Shown here: positions 29,118 through 39,693 of the stretch, piece after piece
Numbering within the stretch: position 1 is the stretch's first letter
Layout: each line of letters starts with the position of its first letter
Notes under the pieces: model-generated
The model's database searches: none
The model's input: only the letters and a program-made list of their open reading frames with translations
What the model was told of the DNA's origin: nothing
Translations under genes and position numbers: made by a program
From: Bacteroidales bacterium
GTDB taxonomy: Bacteria; Bacteroidota; Bacteroidia; Bacteroidales; UBA1715
Direction of reading: 5' to 3'
Length of the DNA: 64,000 bases
Assembly: GCA_016714605.1 (NCBI GenBank)
Contig: JADKDL010000001.1
Coordinates: 372,001-436,000 of the forward strand

Positions 29118-29801
29118 TTAAGCATTTAATTTGTTTAAAATCCAATCGAGTTGTTGTTCTCTTGTCAGATTACTATTGTCAAGAATTAATGCATCGGGAG
29201 CTTGTTTTAGAGGACTTTCCGTTCTATTTGAATCTTCATAATCTCTAGAAATTACATTTTCTAGAATTGCTTCATAACTCACACTTTCTCCTTTTGCCAT
29301 TAATTCATTATATCTACGTTTGGCTCTTACCTCAGGCTGAGCAGTCATAAATATTTTTAATCGTGCATTAGGATACACTACCGTACCAATATCTCTGCCG
29401 TCCATAACCAAGTTTTCAGTTTTCCCGAATTCTCTTTGTAGCTCTACAAGATATTCCCTTACAAATTTCAGCTTACTTATTTCACTTACTTTTGACGAAA
29501 CCTCTAAACTCCTTATTTCTTTTTCTATGTTAATACCGTTTAAGTAGGTTTCTTGATTTTCAAAGTTACCATTGCTGTTTTTGAACGTGATATTGATTTG
29601 TGAAATGCTGTTTTTGAGTAGATCTACGTTCACAATACCTTTATTGTCGTATAAATTATTCTTAATACAATAAAAAGTTATAGCTCGGTACATTGCACCG
29701 GTATCTACATAAATGTAATGTAATTTCTGTGCTAAGGCTTTTGCTACAGTGCTTTTTCCACAAGAAGAGTGTCCGTCTATGGCAATTATAATGTTATTCA
29801 T
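29118..29801 (-). CDS. cmk: (d)CMP kinase
   Basis: 227 residues. The Walker A GHSSCGKSTVAKAL is near residue 10, with VDTGAMYRAITFYC, the NMP-binding insert, MDGRDIGTVVYPNA and KRRYNELMAKGE. The enzyme phosphorylates CMP and dCMP. It is encoded between porQ (42 bases upstream) and ispH (2 bases downstream), an order I recognise from other T9SS-bearing Bacteroidota. Confidence 0.97.
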   Translation of the reverse strand: MNNIIIAIDGHSSCGKSTVAKALAQKLHYIYVDTGAMYRAITFYCIKNNLYDNKGIVNVDLLKNSISQINITFKNSNGNFENQETYLNGINIEKEIRSLEVSSKVSEISKLKFVREYLVELQREFGKTENLVMDGRDIGTVVYPNARLKIFMTAQPEVRAKRRYNELMAKGESVSYEAILENVISRDYEDSNRTESPLKQAPDALILDNSNLTREQQLDWILNKLNA

Positions 29802-29843
29802 TAAACAATGCTTGAAGGTTTTAGATTATTGATTTTTTAGGTA

Positions 29844-30943
29844 TTAATTGGAAATTGATTTTGTTTTACCTCCTTTTAAGATATTTCCTAGGTTAGATTC
29901 TAAACTTATAAAGTGAGTTGAGGCAGCAATATTATAAGGAGAATAGCTGTATGAGAAATGAAATTTTGATAATTTCAGTCCAACTCCTAAAGAAAACCCC
30001 GACATTCCTGAACGTGTATCAAATGCAAGTTCGTTCCTTTTTCTAATGTCGTAAGAAACTACACCATACAGGTTTTTCGAGAGAATTAGTTCACCTGCTA
30101 TGACAAAATGTCTAAATAAATTACTTGCAAATATTTCAAAATTGTTTTTAGCATCTGCTTCTTTGTCAAATGAATTAATTGAATTTTCTTCAATTGGTGA
30201 GTCGTATTGCAAATTAAACTTTTGTAAATCGCAGTAGGTAATATGAAATCTGAATGGTGCGTGTTCTAGTCTTTTCGAGATACCAAAATCAATACTCCAA
30301 GGTAGAGATTCTCTTGTGTGAGTATAAGGTTTTATCTGAAACCCGAAATTTTTAATTACCAACCCGGCACTAAAAAGTTTTGCAGTATCATTGTAAGTTA
30401 TACCTACATCAAATAACACTCCCAGAGATACATATTTTTCTAAACCTGAAATAATTGGCTTCCCCGAAACCCCAATATTTAATTTTGGTGCAATATTATA
30501 TGATGTAATTATATAGAGCATATAATCACCTGCATTAAATTTATCGTATTTGTTACCTTCCTCGTCAGTAGCATCAAAAGAACCATAATTTATAAAATGA
30601 GTGCCTACACTAAAATTTAAGTCGTTTTCCTAAAGGCATAACCTATTGCGCCTAAATTAATATTTAACCCGGCATTTGCAATTGGAGCCCAAGTAGCATA
30701 AATTTTATGTTCGTGTACAGAGTCAAGAAGCGATGGATTTTGAAAAGCAAAGCAAAGCTCTTCATTACTTAATGATACATTTTCGCCTAGAGCTGCTCTT
30801 CGAGCTGAATTAGGAACATTTACAAAAGAATAGATTTTCTCGCCAAAATATTGAGCCTCTACAGAAGTAAATAGTACAAAAGCCAGTAAAAGAATTAAAT
30901 TTCTAACCAATCTGTTAGAAGTGAATATGTTATTATTAATCAT
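29844..30943 (-). CDS. porQ: Type IX secretion system protein PorQ (reading frame broken once)
   Basis: A signal peptide (ending TSVEAQ) leads into YSFVNVPNSARRAALGENVSL, a barrel start typical of PorQ/PorV-type outer-membrane proteins. The first frame stops after GAIGYAFRK. Adding one base to the T4 run at 30625-30628 restores NDLNFSVGTHFINYGSFDATDEEG and joins the second half, which continues with the barrel motifs LFDVGITYNDTAKLFSAG and GMSGFSLGVGLKLSK. The corrected protein has 366 residues. PorQ is part of the outer-membrane attachment complex that processes T9SS cargo. It heads the porQ-cmk-ispH run. Confidence 0.85.
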
Positions 30944-31204
30944 CCGTTTTTTGCAAAAAATGTTTCTAAACTGTTTATTAATGCTCTCAAATTGTGTTTG
31001 ACTTGATATGATAGTTTTTCATTTCAAGTTTATTTTGCAATAAAAATTAATTAGAAGAGTATATCTAAATGATTATACTACTATCAACAACACAAATTAA
31101 CGGAAAAAATCGAAAAGAATTGTATAAAAAAGGTGTTTTGAAATATTAAAAAATACAGAAATTGTATTGTAGAAAAATTTTAGGGAATGCAACTTTTTAA
31201 AAAC

Positions 31205-31236
31205 AAAAAAGGAGAACCATATTCTAGTTCTCCTTT
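31205..31236 (-). terminator. Terminator downstream of tRNA-Phe
   Basis: On the minus strand the stem AAAGGAGAAC/GTTCTCCTTT with a nine-base loop runs into a T-rich tract (TTTTTTGTTT), starting 7 bases past the tRNA 3' end. Confidence 0.88.
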
Positions 31237-31242
31237 AAGAGG

Positions 31243-31315
31243 TGGTGTCGGGCGGGATCGAACCGTCGACACCAGGATTTTCAGTCCTGTGCTCTACCGA
31301 CTGAGCTACGACACC
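31243..31315 (-). tRNA. tRNA-Phe (anticodon GAA)
   Basis: 73 nucleotides on the minus strand. Acceptor arms GGTGTCG and CGACACC pair fully. The D stem is GCTC/GAGC, the anticodon stem CAGGA/TCCTG with loop CTGAAAA (anticodon GAA), and the T loop TTCGATC. The discriminator is A, and CCA is not encoded (CCT follows). One T-stem pair is mismatched (A50 against C64). Confidence 0.96.
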
Positions 31316-31421
31316 TTGCTCTCATTTTCGCGATGCAAAATAAATACTTTTTTTTTATTCAAAAAAATTTATTCGCATTTATTTAAAATATTTTTTTGTG
31401 ATTGAAATGTTTATGGTTGTT

Positions 31422-34006
31422 TTAATCCTCAATTTTCCAGTTTAATTTATTGTCCCATTGAGCTTTAGATTTAATAAGGTTTGGGTATGAGAAAATCTTT
31501 TCAGCTCGAATTCTTTTTTTGAAATTACCGGTATCCCATGTTTCGTTGTTGTTTCTGTCATCAATAATTCTTGCTGCAAACTCATCTTCCGGAATTAATG
31601 AAAATTCAACATCTCCATCGGCAGCTATTTTCTGCTGATATAATATTTTTAAAGACTTTTTTTCTAATAGTTGGATAAGGTAATTTGGTTTTGAATTTTC
31701 AATATTGAAAATAATTTTACCATAATTCTCTTCCTTTTTCGTTGTAAAATTAAAAGAATAATCAGCGCAGTATTGACTATATATGTTTCTTACAGCTCCT
31801 TGTTTTATATTAAATTCGTATTGTTTGCTGGGTTTAAGCTCAGTTTTAAGTTCAAAAAGTCTTGTTGAGCAACTGTCTTGTTTGAAATTAGAGGAAATCG
31901 GTTTGTATTTTTGTTTTTATCAGGTTTTTGTGTTTTAAATTCAATTATTGATTCTTTGGTCGCATTTTCATAAACATCAGTAATAGCGCCTTTTTCAATG
32001 ATTAGTCTATAATTTTGAGATTTAGCCCATTGGTGTTTTATATAAAATATTCTCTCTGATTTTTTTGATTTAATAATTTCAATTTTCTGTTTTTTATTTG
32101 TAGTATCATCAGATAATTGCATTTTTATTAAGCTTGTATCAATATTTTTAATAAAATTATTGCAATATATAGTCATGCATTCATCAAGAAAGAGAGCATC
32201 AATTTGTTGTTTTTCAATAAACAGTTCGGGTTTACTTATGGAGGCTATATTTCGGCTTTTTGTAAGTTTTTCATCATTAAAGAAGATAGTATCGGCAACA
32301 AGTATTTGGTCTGATAAATAAGAAACTATAATAGCCGGATTAATAATTTTTGATACCGTTTTATCTGTAATAAGTGCAGTTAAAGAATTTGATTGAACAT
32401 CTATTTCTGATACATACCAATTATTTATTTTGGGGTATTTTAGAAGATATATATTTTTGATGTTGTTTTTCTCGATAGGCAATGAAAAATAGAGTGCAAA
32501 CCGACCATTACCAAGTTTTGACTGTGTTATTTTTTGTTTATCGTAAGCTTCTGTTTGCAGATATTTTTTTTCATTACTAATAGAAATGCTGTCTATAATC
32601 TCATTTTTTAAAGAATCAAGTTTGTAGAAATTGCCTCTGAATCCTTTAATAGATAATGTATCAGATGTTTCAAAAAATTGAAATTTGTCGTATGAAATAC
32701 TATCTATCGGTGTGTTTACCTCAAACTGTATTGGTTTCATAAAATCTACGTTACCAGACAATTCAGTAGTTGCAATGAAAGAGCAATTTATATTTTTATC
32801 AGAATCTTTTTTATATTTAACCAATTTACTCTTTAGGGTATCATTAATTTTGAACAAACCGCTGTCGGTCTCAGAATAGTATGAAACTACCATTTTTAGA
32901 CTGTCGTTTTTGTAAAGAGTTGAGTCTAAGAGCCAAACTAGTAAACTATCTTTGGTCGAGAGTATTTCGTATTTAAGTTTAGGTGAATCATTTGTATAAC
33001 CAACAGGACTTATTTTAATACTATCATTTATAATAGGTAAGTTAAATTTGTAAGAAAACAATTTATCATAAAGTCTGGTGTGTGATTTTATGAATTGATT
33101 ATTTGGTTTTTCTTCAAAGAGAAAGAACTTCAGATTATTGTGAGAATATACCAATTCCGTTTTTGATATTATTGAATCTTTTGCGACCGAGTCAATAACA
33201 TCTATACCAGTTGAATCTTTACTTACTGAAATTGATTTTGTTTTTATAGTATCAACAACAATTATACTTTTTACAGATGGTGTTATACTTGAATCTGAGA
33301 AGTCAATCAATTCAGTGGGTAAATCGTATAAATAATTCTTATTATTATCTTTAAGAGTAACTATTTTATAGGTGCCGTTTTTAACATTAGTAAGTGTAAA
33401 ATTCCCTTTTGAATCAACTCGTGCAATAAAGTCGGCATTTTTTTTTGTTACAGCTAAGTGATTTGTGTCGGAGTAAAGTAGAGCAAAAGTGTTTTTAGGA
33501 ATTGAATTGTCTAAAACATTTAAAACCTGTCCTGATATTTTTAAACTATCTTTATTTTGTCCGGTAGAAAATGTATATATATAATCTTCAATAGGATTAC
33601 CTTCATTTAAATCTTTTATAGCAGAATTAAAAGTTATAGAATATGTTTTGTCTTTAAGCAAAGAGTCTGCAATATTGCTTATTATGAGTTTTTTGCCTTT
33701 TACTCTGTATTGCGGTTTTGTTTTTAGAGGAGGCGAAATAATTATTTTATCAGAAACACTATCGGTTTTGATATTTTCATCAAAAACTAATTTAATCTTT
33801 TTTGCAGAGAAGTTTATACTGTTGTTGACAGGAATTTCTTTAACTATCTCTGGAGCTAGAGTGTCTTTTGGTCCACCGGCAGGAGAATATTCTTTTGCAC
33901 AATTGGAAAGTGTTACAAATAGAATAATAATAATGGATAAACTTAATAAAAGTGAAGTGCGCAACTTTTTAAAATTATTATAAGTACAACATTTTTTTAA
34001 AGACAA
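31422..34006 (-). CDS. Large lipoprotein with bacterial Ig-like domain (reading frame broken once)
   Basis: The N-terminus has a hydrophobic segment and a lipobox (IIILFVTLSNCAKEYSPAGGPKD, Cys near residue 37), then a Big_5-type Ig-like domain (EIVKEIPVNNSINFSAKKI to YTFSTG, about 50-150). A carboxypeptidase-regulatory-like segment follows (QVLNVLDNSIPKNTFALLY to YLYDLPTE). The rest is beta-rich. The first frame ends after a false tail, and a base lost in the T5 at 31908-31912 explains it. Corrected, the protein continues through CSTRLFELKTELKP and the family-typical end DDRNNNETWDTGNFKKRI to a stop at 31422, about 860 residues. It is probably an outer-membrane-associated lipoprotein of unknown role. 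Confidence 0.82.
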
Positions 34007-34149
34007 ACTTACAAAGATTACCTAAAAAAACTTTATAAATAGTAAAATTCATTTTTGCTTTAATAAATGTTTTAATATTTTTGGAATGTTCAAGTTTAAT
34101 AAACTATATTTATTTTTCAATTATATCAAGACACAAACCCGATTTTACC

Positions 34150-36467
34150 ATGATTGAAAGATTTAATCTTAGCCTGACATATAAACTTTTGTCGTCATTT
34201 TTATTTTTCACCGTATTGTCAATAGGGTTTCAGCTATTGTCATCGGGTAGAATTGCTTCAGAACACATCAAGGAACAGTCAATAGATGAATATAGAACAC
34301 TAACCGAACTCAAAAAAGGAGAGGTTGAAAAATATTTTGAAGAAAGACTAAACAATATTGATATTTTGTCATACTCTAATGAAGTTAAAAATCTTTATAC
34401 AGAATTACAATCTATAAGTTTATTACTTGAAACAAGAGATAAAGACCCATACAATGTCAGAAATGAGCTTTATATAAAAGCATACAATGATCATATACCT
34501 TATTTTTCAAAATTTTTGATTACCTATGGTTTAGAAGATTTGTATCTGATAAATGAAGATAATGGACAGGTAATGTTTTCTGTAAAAAAGAAAAAAGATT
34601 TTGGAGCAAATCTAAGATATGGAAAATATAAAGGAACCCATATTGCAGATTTGTGGAAAAAAACAATTAAAACAAAAAGACTCATTTGTCAGATTTTGCT
34701 CCATATGAACCATCAGATAATGAGATGACAATGTTTGTATCGGCTCCTGTATATATAGCTGAAGCAACCGGATCAAGTGAAACATTAAAAGCCGTCTTGA
34801 TTGCGCAAATAAGTTCAAAGTCAATCAATCAAATTCTACAGCAAAGAAATGCGTTACTCAAGAAAACCGGAGAGACTTTTCTCATGGGATTATCTGATTT
34901 GAGTAAGATAGAAATGCGTTCAACCAGATCTAATAATGAAGATAAAATTGGCGATCTTAAGGCAAATAAGTTTTTTGAAGCAGCCTTAATAAAAGGAGAA
35001 ACTGGAATAGGAGAAAAGGTAAATACATCGGGTTCGGTTGAATATATATCTTATGCTCCTTTGAATCTTAGAGATGTAACCTGGGCAGTTTTTACAACAA
35101 TTTCTGCCGATGAGGTCTATAATCCTATAAAAACTATTTGGATTAAAAATTCTATTGGAGCTCTGCTCATATTAATAATTATAGTAATAGGTGGAATTTA
35201 TCTATCAGGTAAAATATCGGGTCCAATAATAGATATCAAAAACAAATTGGAATTGGTAAGTAAAGGTATTTTACCGAAACAAAAATATAAAATTAAGTCA
35301 CATAGCGAAATAGGTCAGATACAAGCTGCTTTTAATGAGTTAGTTGAAGGTCAGAAAAAGTACATAGATTTTGCCAATAAAATTGGCGATAGTAAAATAG
35401 CTACAGATTTTAATAAACTCAGTGATGAGGATATGCTTGGAGAAGCTCTGATAAAAATGAAAGAAAGTTTAGAAAAATCTGAACGTATTGCCAAAGAACA
35501 ACAATTATTAGAAGCAAAACAACGGTGGATGACAGAAGGAGTTGCAAAATTTGGAGATATACTTAGACAAAATTATGAAGGCCTTACAAAGCTTTGCGAT
35601 AATATTGTAAAAAATCTAACACATTTCTTAGACGTAAATCAAGCAGGAATTTTTCTTTATGATGACACGCATGGAACACCTAAAATAAAATTATTGTCTT
35701 GTTTTGCTTATGATAGAAAAAAATACTTAAACAAAGAAATTACACCAGGCGAAGGTCTTATTGGAGCCTGTTTTAATGAAAAGGAAACTATTTATCTCAA
35801 GAATATTCCAGCTGATTATCCTACAATAAGTAGTGGTTTAGGAAGTGCAATTCCAAAAGCGGTTCTTATTGTACCATTAAAAATTGACACTAAGGTGTTG
35901 GGTATATTAGAATTAGTATCATTTAAAGATTTTGAAAAGTACGACATTTCATTTACTGAGAAAATTGCCGAAAATATTGCATCATCAATTGCATCATCGC
36001 AGATAAATGAGCGCACCCAGGTCTTATTAGAAGAGTCTAAACAGAAATCAGAACAGATGGCTACTCAAGAAGAAGAGATGAGACAAAATATGGAAGAGCT
36101 GCAAGCTACCCAAGAGGAAAACGAGAGAAAAGAGGCTGAAACTTCTAGTATCTTAGATGCTGTAAATAGATCAGTGCTTATTGCAACTTATTCTCTAGAA
36201 GGAGTAATTTCGCAAATGAATTATTCTTTTTTAAATGTACTTTGTCTTTCTGAAAAAGAAGTTTTAGGTCTTGAATACAAGCTCTTTAATAAAAGATTAG
36301 ATTCTCAGACTTTTTGGGAAGATCTTCAAAATGATAATGAAGCTCATATTGTTTCAAAAATTATGATTGGAAATAAGGAAGTCGTTTTGAATGAAAATTT
36401 CTATACCATTAGAAATACCTATGATGAACCGGTAAAGATTATAAATATAGCTTATCAAATATCTTAA
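34150..36467 (+). CDS. Membrane sensor: extracytoplasmic Cache-like domain, HAMP, GAF, coiled coil and PAS-like end (reading frame broken once)
   Basis: I start at ATG 34150 (MIERFNLSLTYKLLSS), where the membrane anchor begins. A first membrane helix (about 12-32) precedes a Cache-like sensory region (about 45-355). A second helix (about 360-380, GALLILIIIVIGGIYLSG), a HAMP domain, a GAF domain (about 475-630; GEGLIGACF, LIVPLKIDTKVLGILELVSF), a coiled coil (EEEMRQNMEELQATQEE) and a PAS-like terminus follow. The frame breaks at A5 34674-34678; one added A restores TKKTHLSDFAPYEPSDNEM, giving 772 residues. No kinase, cyclase, EAL/GGDEF or methyl-accepting output domain is visible. A close paralog is encoded 90 bases downstream. 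Confidence 0.82.
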
Positions 36468-36557
36468 AATATAGAATTATAATATTTTAGAAAATACTTA
36501 AAAGAATTAGATTACTCATTATTAAAATATTTTAAATTACCAAAAACCTAAAAAAAT

Positions 36558-38237
36558 ATGAAAATAAATTTTCACCTAAGCTTACGATTTAAAATTGTAC
36601 TGGGAATTATGTTAGTATTCTTGGTGTTTATTGGAATAGGTGTTTTTTCCTTGATAACAAATTATGAACAGAAGAATACATCGCTTCAGTTGAAAGACAA
36701 TATTCAAATACAGAATGGATTAAATAATATAAAAAATATTGTTTTTAAAGATTTCCAAATTTCTGATGAATTAGTGGAAAAATATAGCGAAAGCGAATTG
36801 GAAGCAAAGTGGAAAGAACATGAAGTACTCGTTGATGAAGTAAATCTTATTTTTTCCGAGTTTGAGAATCTTTCTTTAGAAAATGTTGATATTAATGGAT
36901 TAGTAAGCATTTACAGAAAACAAGTCTTAGAACCTTATTATGAGCTTCATAGAAAAAAATTAAAACAAGTAATATTAATAGATACCGACTCTTCTACGAA
37001 AGATGTTAGCATGGTACAAAATGAAATTGATGATGTAAGAAGAGAATTGAAGAATAATATTAATATACTTAATGTTAAGATTAACAAAAGTGAAGAAGTT
37101 GTAAAAGAAAATTTATCTAATCTCATTCATTTGCAATATAGTGAATTTAAGAAGCATCATAATTGGTTGATTATGATGAATATAATAGCATTTATAGGTT
37201 TATTGTTGTATGTAATTGCATTAATGTCAATCTTGTTAAAATCATTATCGAAATTGGGTAAATATGTTAAAAAATTGGAGACAGGCATAATACCTGAAAA
37301 ACTCACAATTTCTTCAAAAGATGAGGTAGGGGAAATGGCTAATGGATTGTATAAATTTGCTACAAATGTTAAAGATATATCGGTTGCTCTTGATGAAATT
37401 GGTGACAATCAGTTTGAAAATAAATATACTCCACTGAGTAATGATGATGAATTAGGTCATTCATTTAAAAAGATGAAACAGAGTCTCATAACAAGAAATG
37501 AAGAGGCTAAAAAAATGAAAGAGCAAGAGGATATTCAGAATTGGGCCACAATAGGTATTGCCAAATTTGGGGAAATTCTCAGGTTACAAACCAAAAATAA
37601 TGAGGAGCTTTCTTATAATATTCTAAAAGCGTTAATAGAGTATGTAGATGCAAATCAAGGAGGAATATTTATAGTCAATGATGAAGATGGAAGAGAACCT
37701 GTTCTTGAACTTATGGCTACTTTTGCATATGGAAGAAAGAAATTCAAACAGCGGTCTATTAAATTTGGTGAAGGTCTTATTGGAACTACCGCATTAGAAG
37801 GATTATCAACTCATATTACCAATTTACCAAATGATTATATTGAAATAGAATCATATTTGGGTCATGCCAATCCGAAAAGCCTTTTATTGGTGCCTTTGAA
37901 AGTTGATAATAGAATTTTTGGAGTTATTGAATTAGCTTCTTTTAATGAATTTAGAACGCATGTAATTAAATTTATTGAAGATTTAGCAGAAACAATCGCG
38001 TCGACCCTTGCTACAGCTAAGATTAATGCCAAAACAGCAGAATTGCTTGAAAAATCTAAACAACAATCAGAAGCTATGCTTGCACAAGAAGAAGAGATGA
38101 GACAAAATTTGGAAGAGTTGCAGTCAACCCAAGAAGAAGCAGCACGAAGAGAAAGAATCTTACAAGATGAACTCAAAAATGCAGAAGTCGAGATTGATCA
38201 ATTGAGAAAGGAAATGAATAATTTAAAGAAAAAGTAG
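36558..38237 (+). CDS. Membrane sensor with HAMP and GAF domains, paralog of the preceding gene
   Basis: 559 residues. There are two membrane helices (about 13-35 and 200-222) around an all-helical extracytoplasmic region (about 40-195), then HAMP (about 225-275), GAF (about 330-480; FGEGLIGTTA, LLLVPLKVDNRIFGVIELASF) and a C-terminal coiled coil starting EEEMRQNLEELQSTQEEA and ending in Lys-rich residues. The GAF and coiled-coil parts closely match the preceding gene, while the sensory regions differ, so the two arose by duplication with a changed sensor. It also lacks an output domain, and ends where its paralog continues into a PAS-like region. Confidence 0.85.
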   Translation: MKINFHLSLRFKIVLGIMLVFLVFIGIGVFSLITNYEQKNTSLQLKDNIQIQNGLNNIKNIVFKDFQISDELVEKYSESELEAKWKEHEVLVDEVNLIFSEFENLSLENVDINGLVSIYRKQVLEPYYELHRKKLKQVILIDTDSSTKDVSMVQNEIDDVRRELKNNINILNVKINKSEEVVKENLSNLIHLQYSEFKKHHNWLIMMNIIAFIGLLLYVIALMSILLKSLSKLGKYVKKLETGIIPEKLTISSKDEVGEMANGLYKFATNVKDISVALDEIGDNQFENKYTPLSNDDELGHSFKKMKQSLITRNEEAKKMKEQEDIQNWATIGIAKFGEILRLQTKNNEELSYNILKALIEYVDANQGGIFIVNDEDGREPVLELMATFAYGRKKFKQRSIKFGEGLIGTTALEGLSTHITNLPNDYIEIESYLGHANPKSLLLVPLKVDNRIFGVIELASFNEFRTHVIKFIEDLAETIASTLATAKINAKTAELLEKSKQQSEAMLAQEEEMRQNLEELQSTQEEAARRERILQDELKNAEVEIDQLRKEMNNLKKK

Positions 38238-38370
38238 GATATTTGCAAAATATAAACAAATAAAGGAGCTGATTTAATAAAACAAATTGGACAATATTAA
38301 GATTAATTATTTCTAAGTAAACAAAAACAGTTGAATACTTAATAATAGTTCAAAGTCATTAAATAATTTC

Positions 38371-38378
38371 TACTTTTG
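38371..38378 (+). promoter_or_regulatory. Possible -7 element of the purD promoter
   Basis: TACTTTTG matches the Bacteroidota -7 consensus TAnnTTTG and lies 36 bases upstream of the purD start. The -33 TTTG is not clear at the expected spacing. Confidence 0.4.
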
Positions 38379-38414
38379 TTTATTATTATTTTTTGTAAAT
38401 ATTTAATTATATAG

Positions 38415-39684
38415 ATGAACGTTTTAATTATAGGCTCCGGAGGAAGAGAGCATACTTTTGCTTGGAAAATTAGTCAAAGTCCATTACTTACTAAGTTATT
38501 TATAGCACCCGGAAACGCTGGTACTGCAAAGATTGGTGAAAATATTTCGGTTGCAGTTGATGATTTTAGCATAAAAAAAAATCGTTTTAGAGAAAAATAT
38601 TGATTTAGTTTTAGTAGGTCCCGAAGATCCTTTGGTTAAAGGTATTCATGATTTTTTCATCGCAGACAAGGAATTACAGAAAGTTCCTGTTATTGGTCCT
38701 CAAAAATTAGCAGCTACACTCGAAGGAAGTAAAGAATTTGCTAAACAATTTATGTTTAGACATTCTATTCCAACAGCAGAATATTTTACCGCGACCAATG
38801 AAAATATTTCAGATGCGTTTTCTTTTATGGAACGTCAGAAAGCGCCTTATGTGCTCAAAGCAGATGGTTTAGCTGCCGGAAAGGGTGTTTTGATTATAGA
38901 AGATTTAGTTCAAGCCAAAGAAGAATTAAAGAGCATGCTGGCCGGAAAATTTGGTGCAGCAAGCAAAAAAGTTGTTATCGAAGAGTGTCTCAAAGGAATA
39001 GAACTTTCTACATTTGTACTTACTGATGGCGATAGTTATTTAGTTTTACCTGAAGCAAAGGATTATAAAAGAATAGGAGAGAAGGATACTGGTTTAAATA
39101 CCGGTGGTATGGGAGCTGTTTCTCCAGTACCATTTGCAAGTAAGGAATTTCTTGCAAAAGTTGAAGAGCGTATTATAAAACCCACTATTGAAGGATTGAA
39201 AAAAGATTCAATACCTTATACCGGATTTATTTTCATAGGATTAATGAATGTAAATGGTGACCCCAAAGTAATAGAATATAATGTTAGAATGGGTGATCCT
39301 GAGACGGAGGTTGTAATACCTCGGTTAAAATCTGATTTTCTAGAAATATTAGAAGCTGTTGGAAAAAAGAATCTTAAATCTAAAAAGTCGGAATTTTATG
39401 ATGAAATTTATACAACTGTAATGGTTGTATCAGGTGGATATCCGGAGGAATATAAGAAAAATTTCGAAATTCAAGGATTGGATCAGCAATTTGAAAGCGT
39501 TGTTTTTCATGCTGGAACATCCTTGCAACAAGGTAAAGTAATAACCAGCGGAGGAAGGGTGCTTTCGGTTACTTCGTCAGGAAAAGATATAAAAGAAGCT
39601 CTTGCAAAATCATATAATACAATTAAAAAAATTGATTTTGAAGGTATGTATTACAGAAAAGATATAGGTTTAGATTTGATATAA
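38415..39684 (+). CDS. purD: Phosphoribosylamine-glycine ligase (GAR synthetase; reading frame broken once)
   Basis: Second step of purine synthesis. The N-terminus NVLIIGSGGREHTFAWK and FIAPGNAGTAKIG are in the first frame. An extra A in the run at 38573-38581 shifts the frame. With eight A the protein continues SIKKIVLEKNIDLVLVGPEDPLVKG and then keeps ATP-grasp motifs VLKADGLAAGKGV, GDSYLVLPEAKDYKR, TGGMGAVSP and EYNVRMGDPETE. The corrected length is about 422 residues, normal for PurD. Ten bases separate it from the DUF6427 gene. Confidence 0.95.
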
Positions 39685-39693
39685 AAAAATACT

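Noticed and set aside
28235..29145. ispH as two split genes, or with the ATG at 29145
   Set aside because: Both halves are needed for the three cluster cysteines, and the later ATG at 29115 fits both the family start and the gap to cmk.
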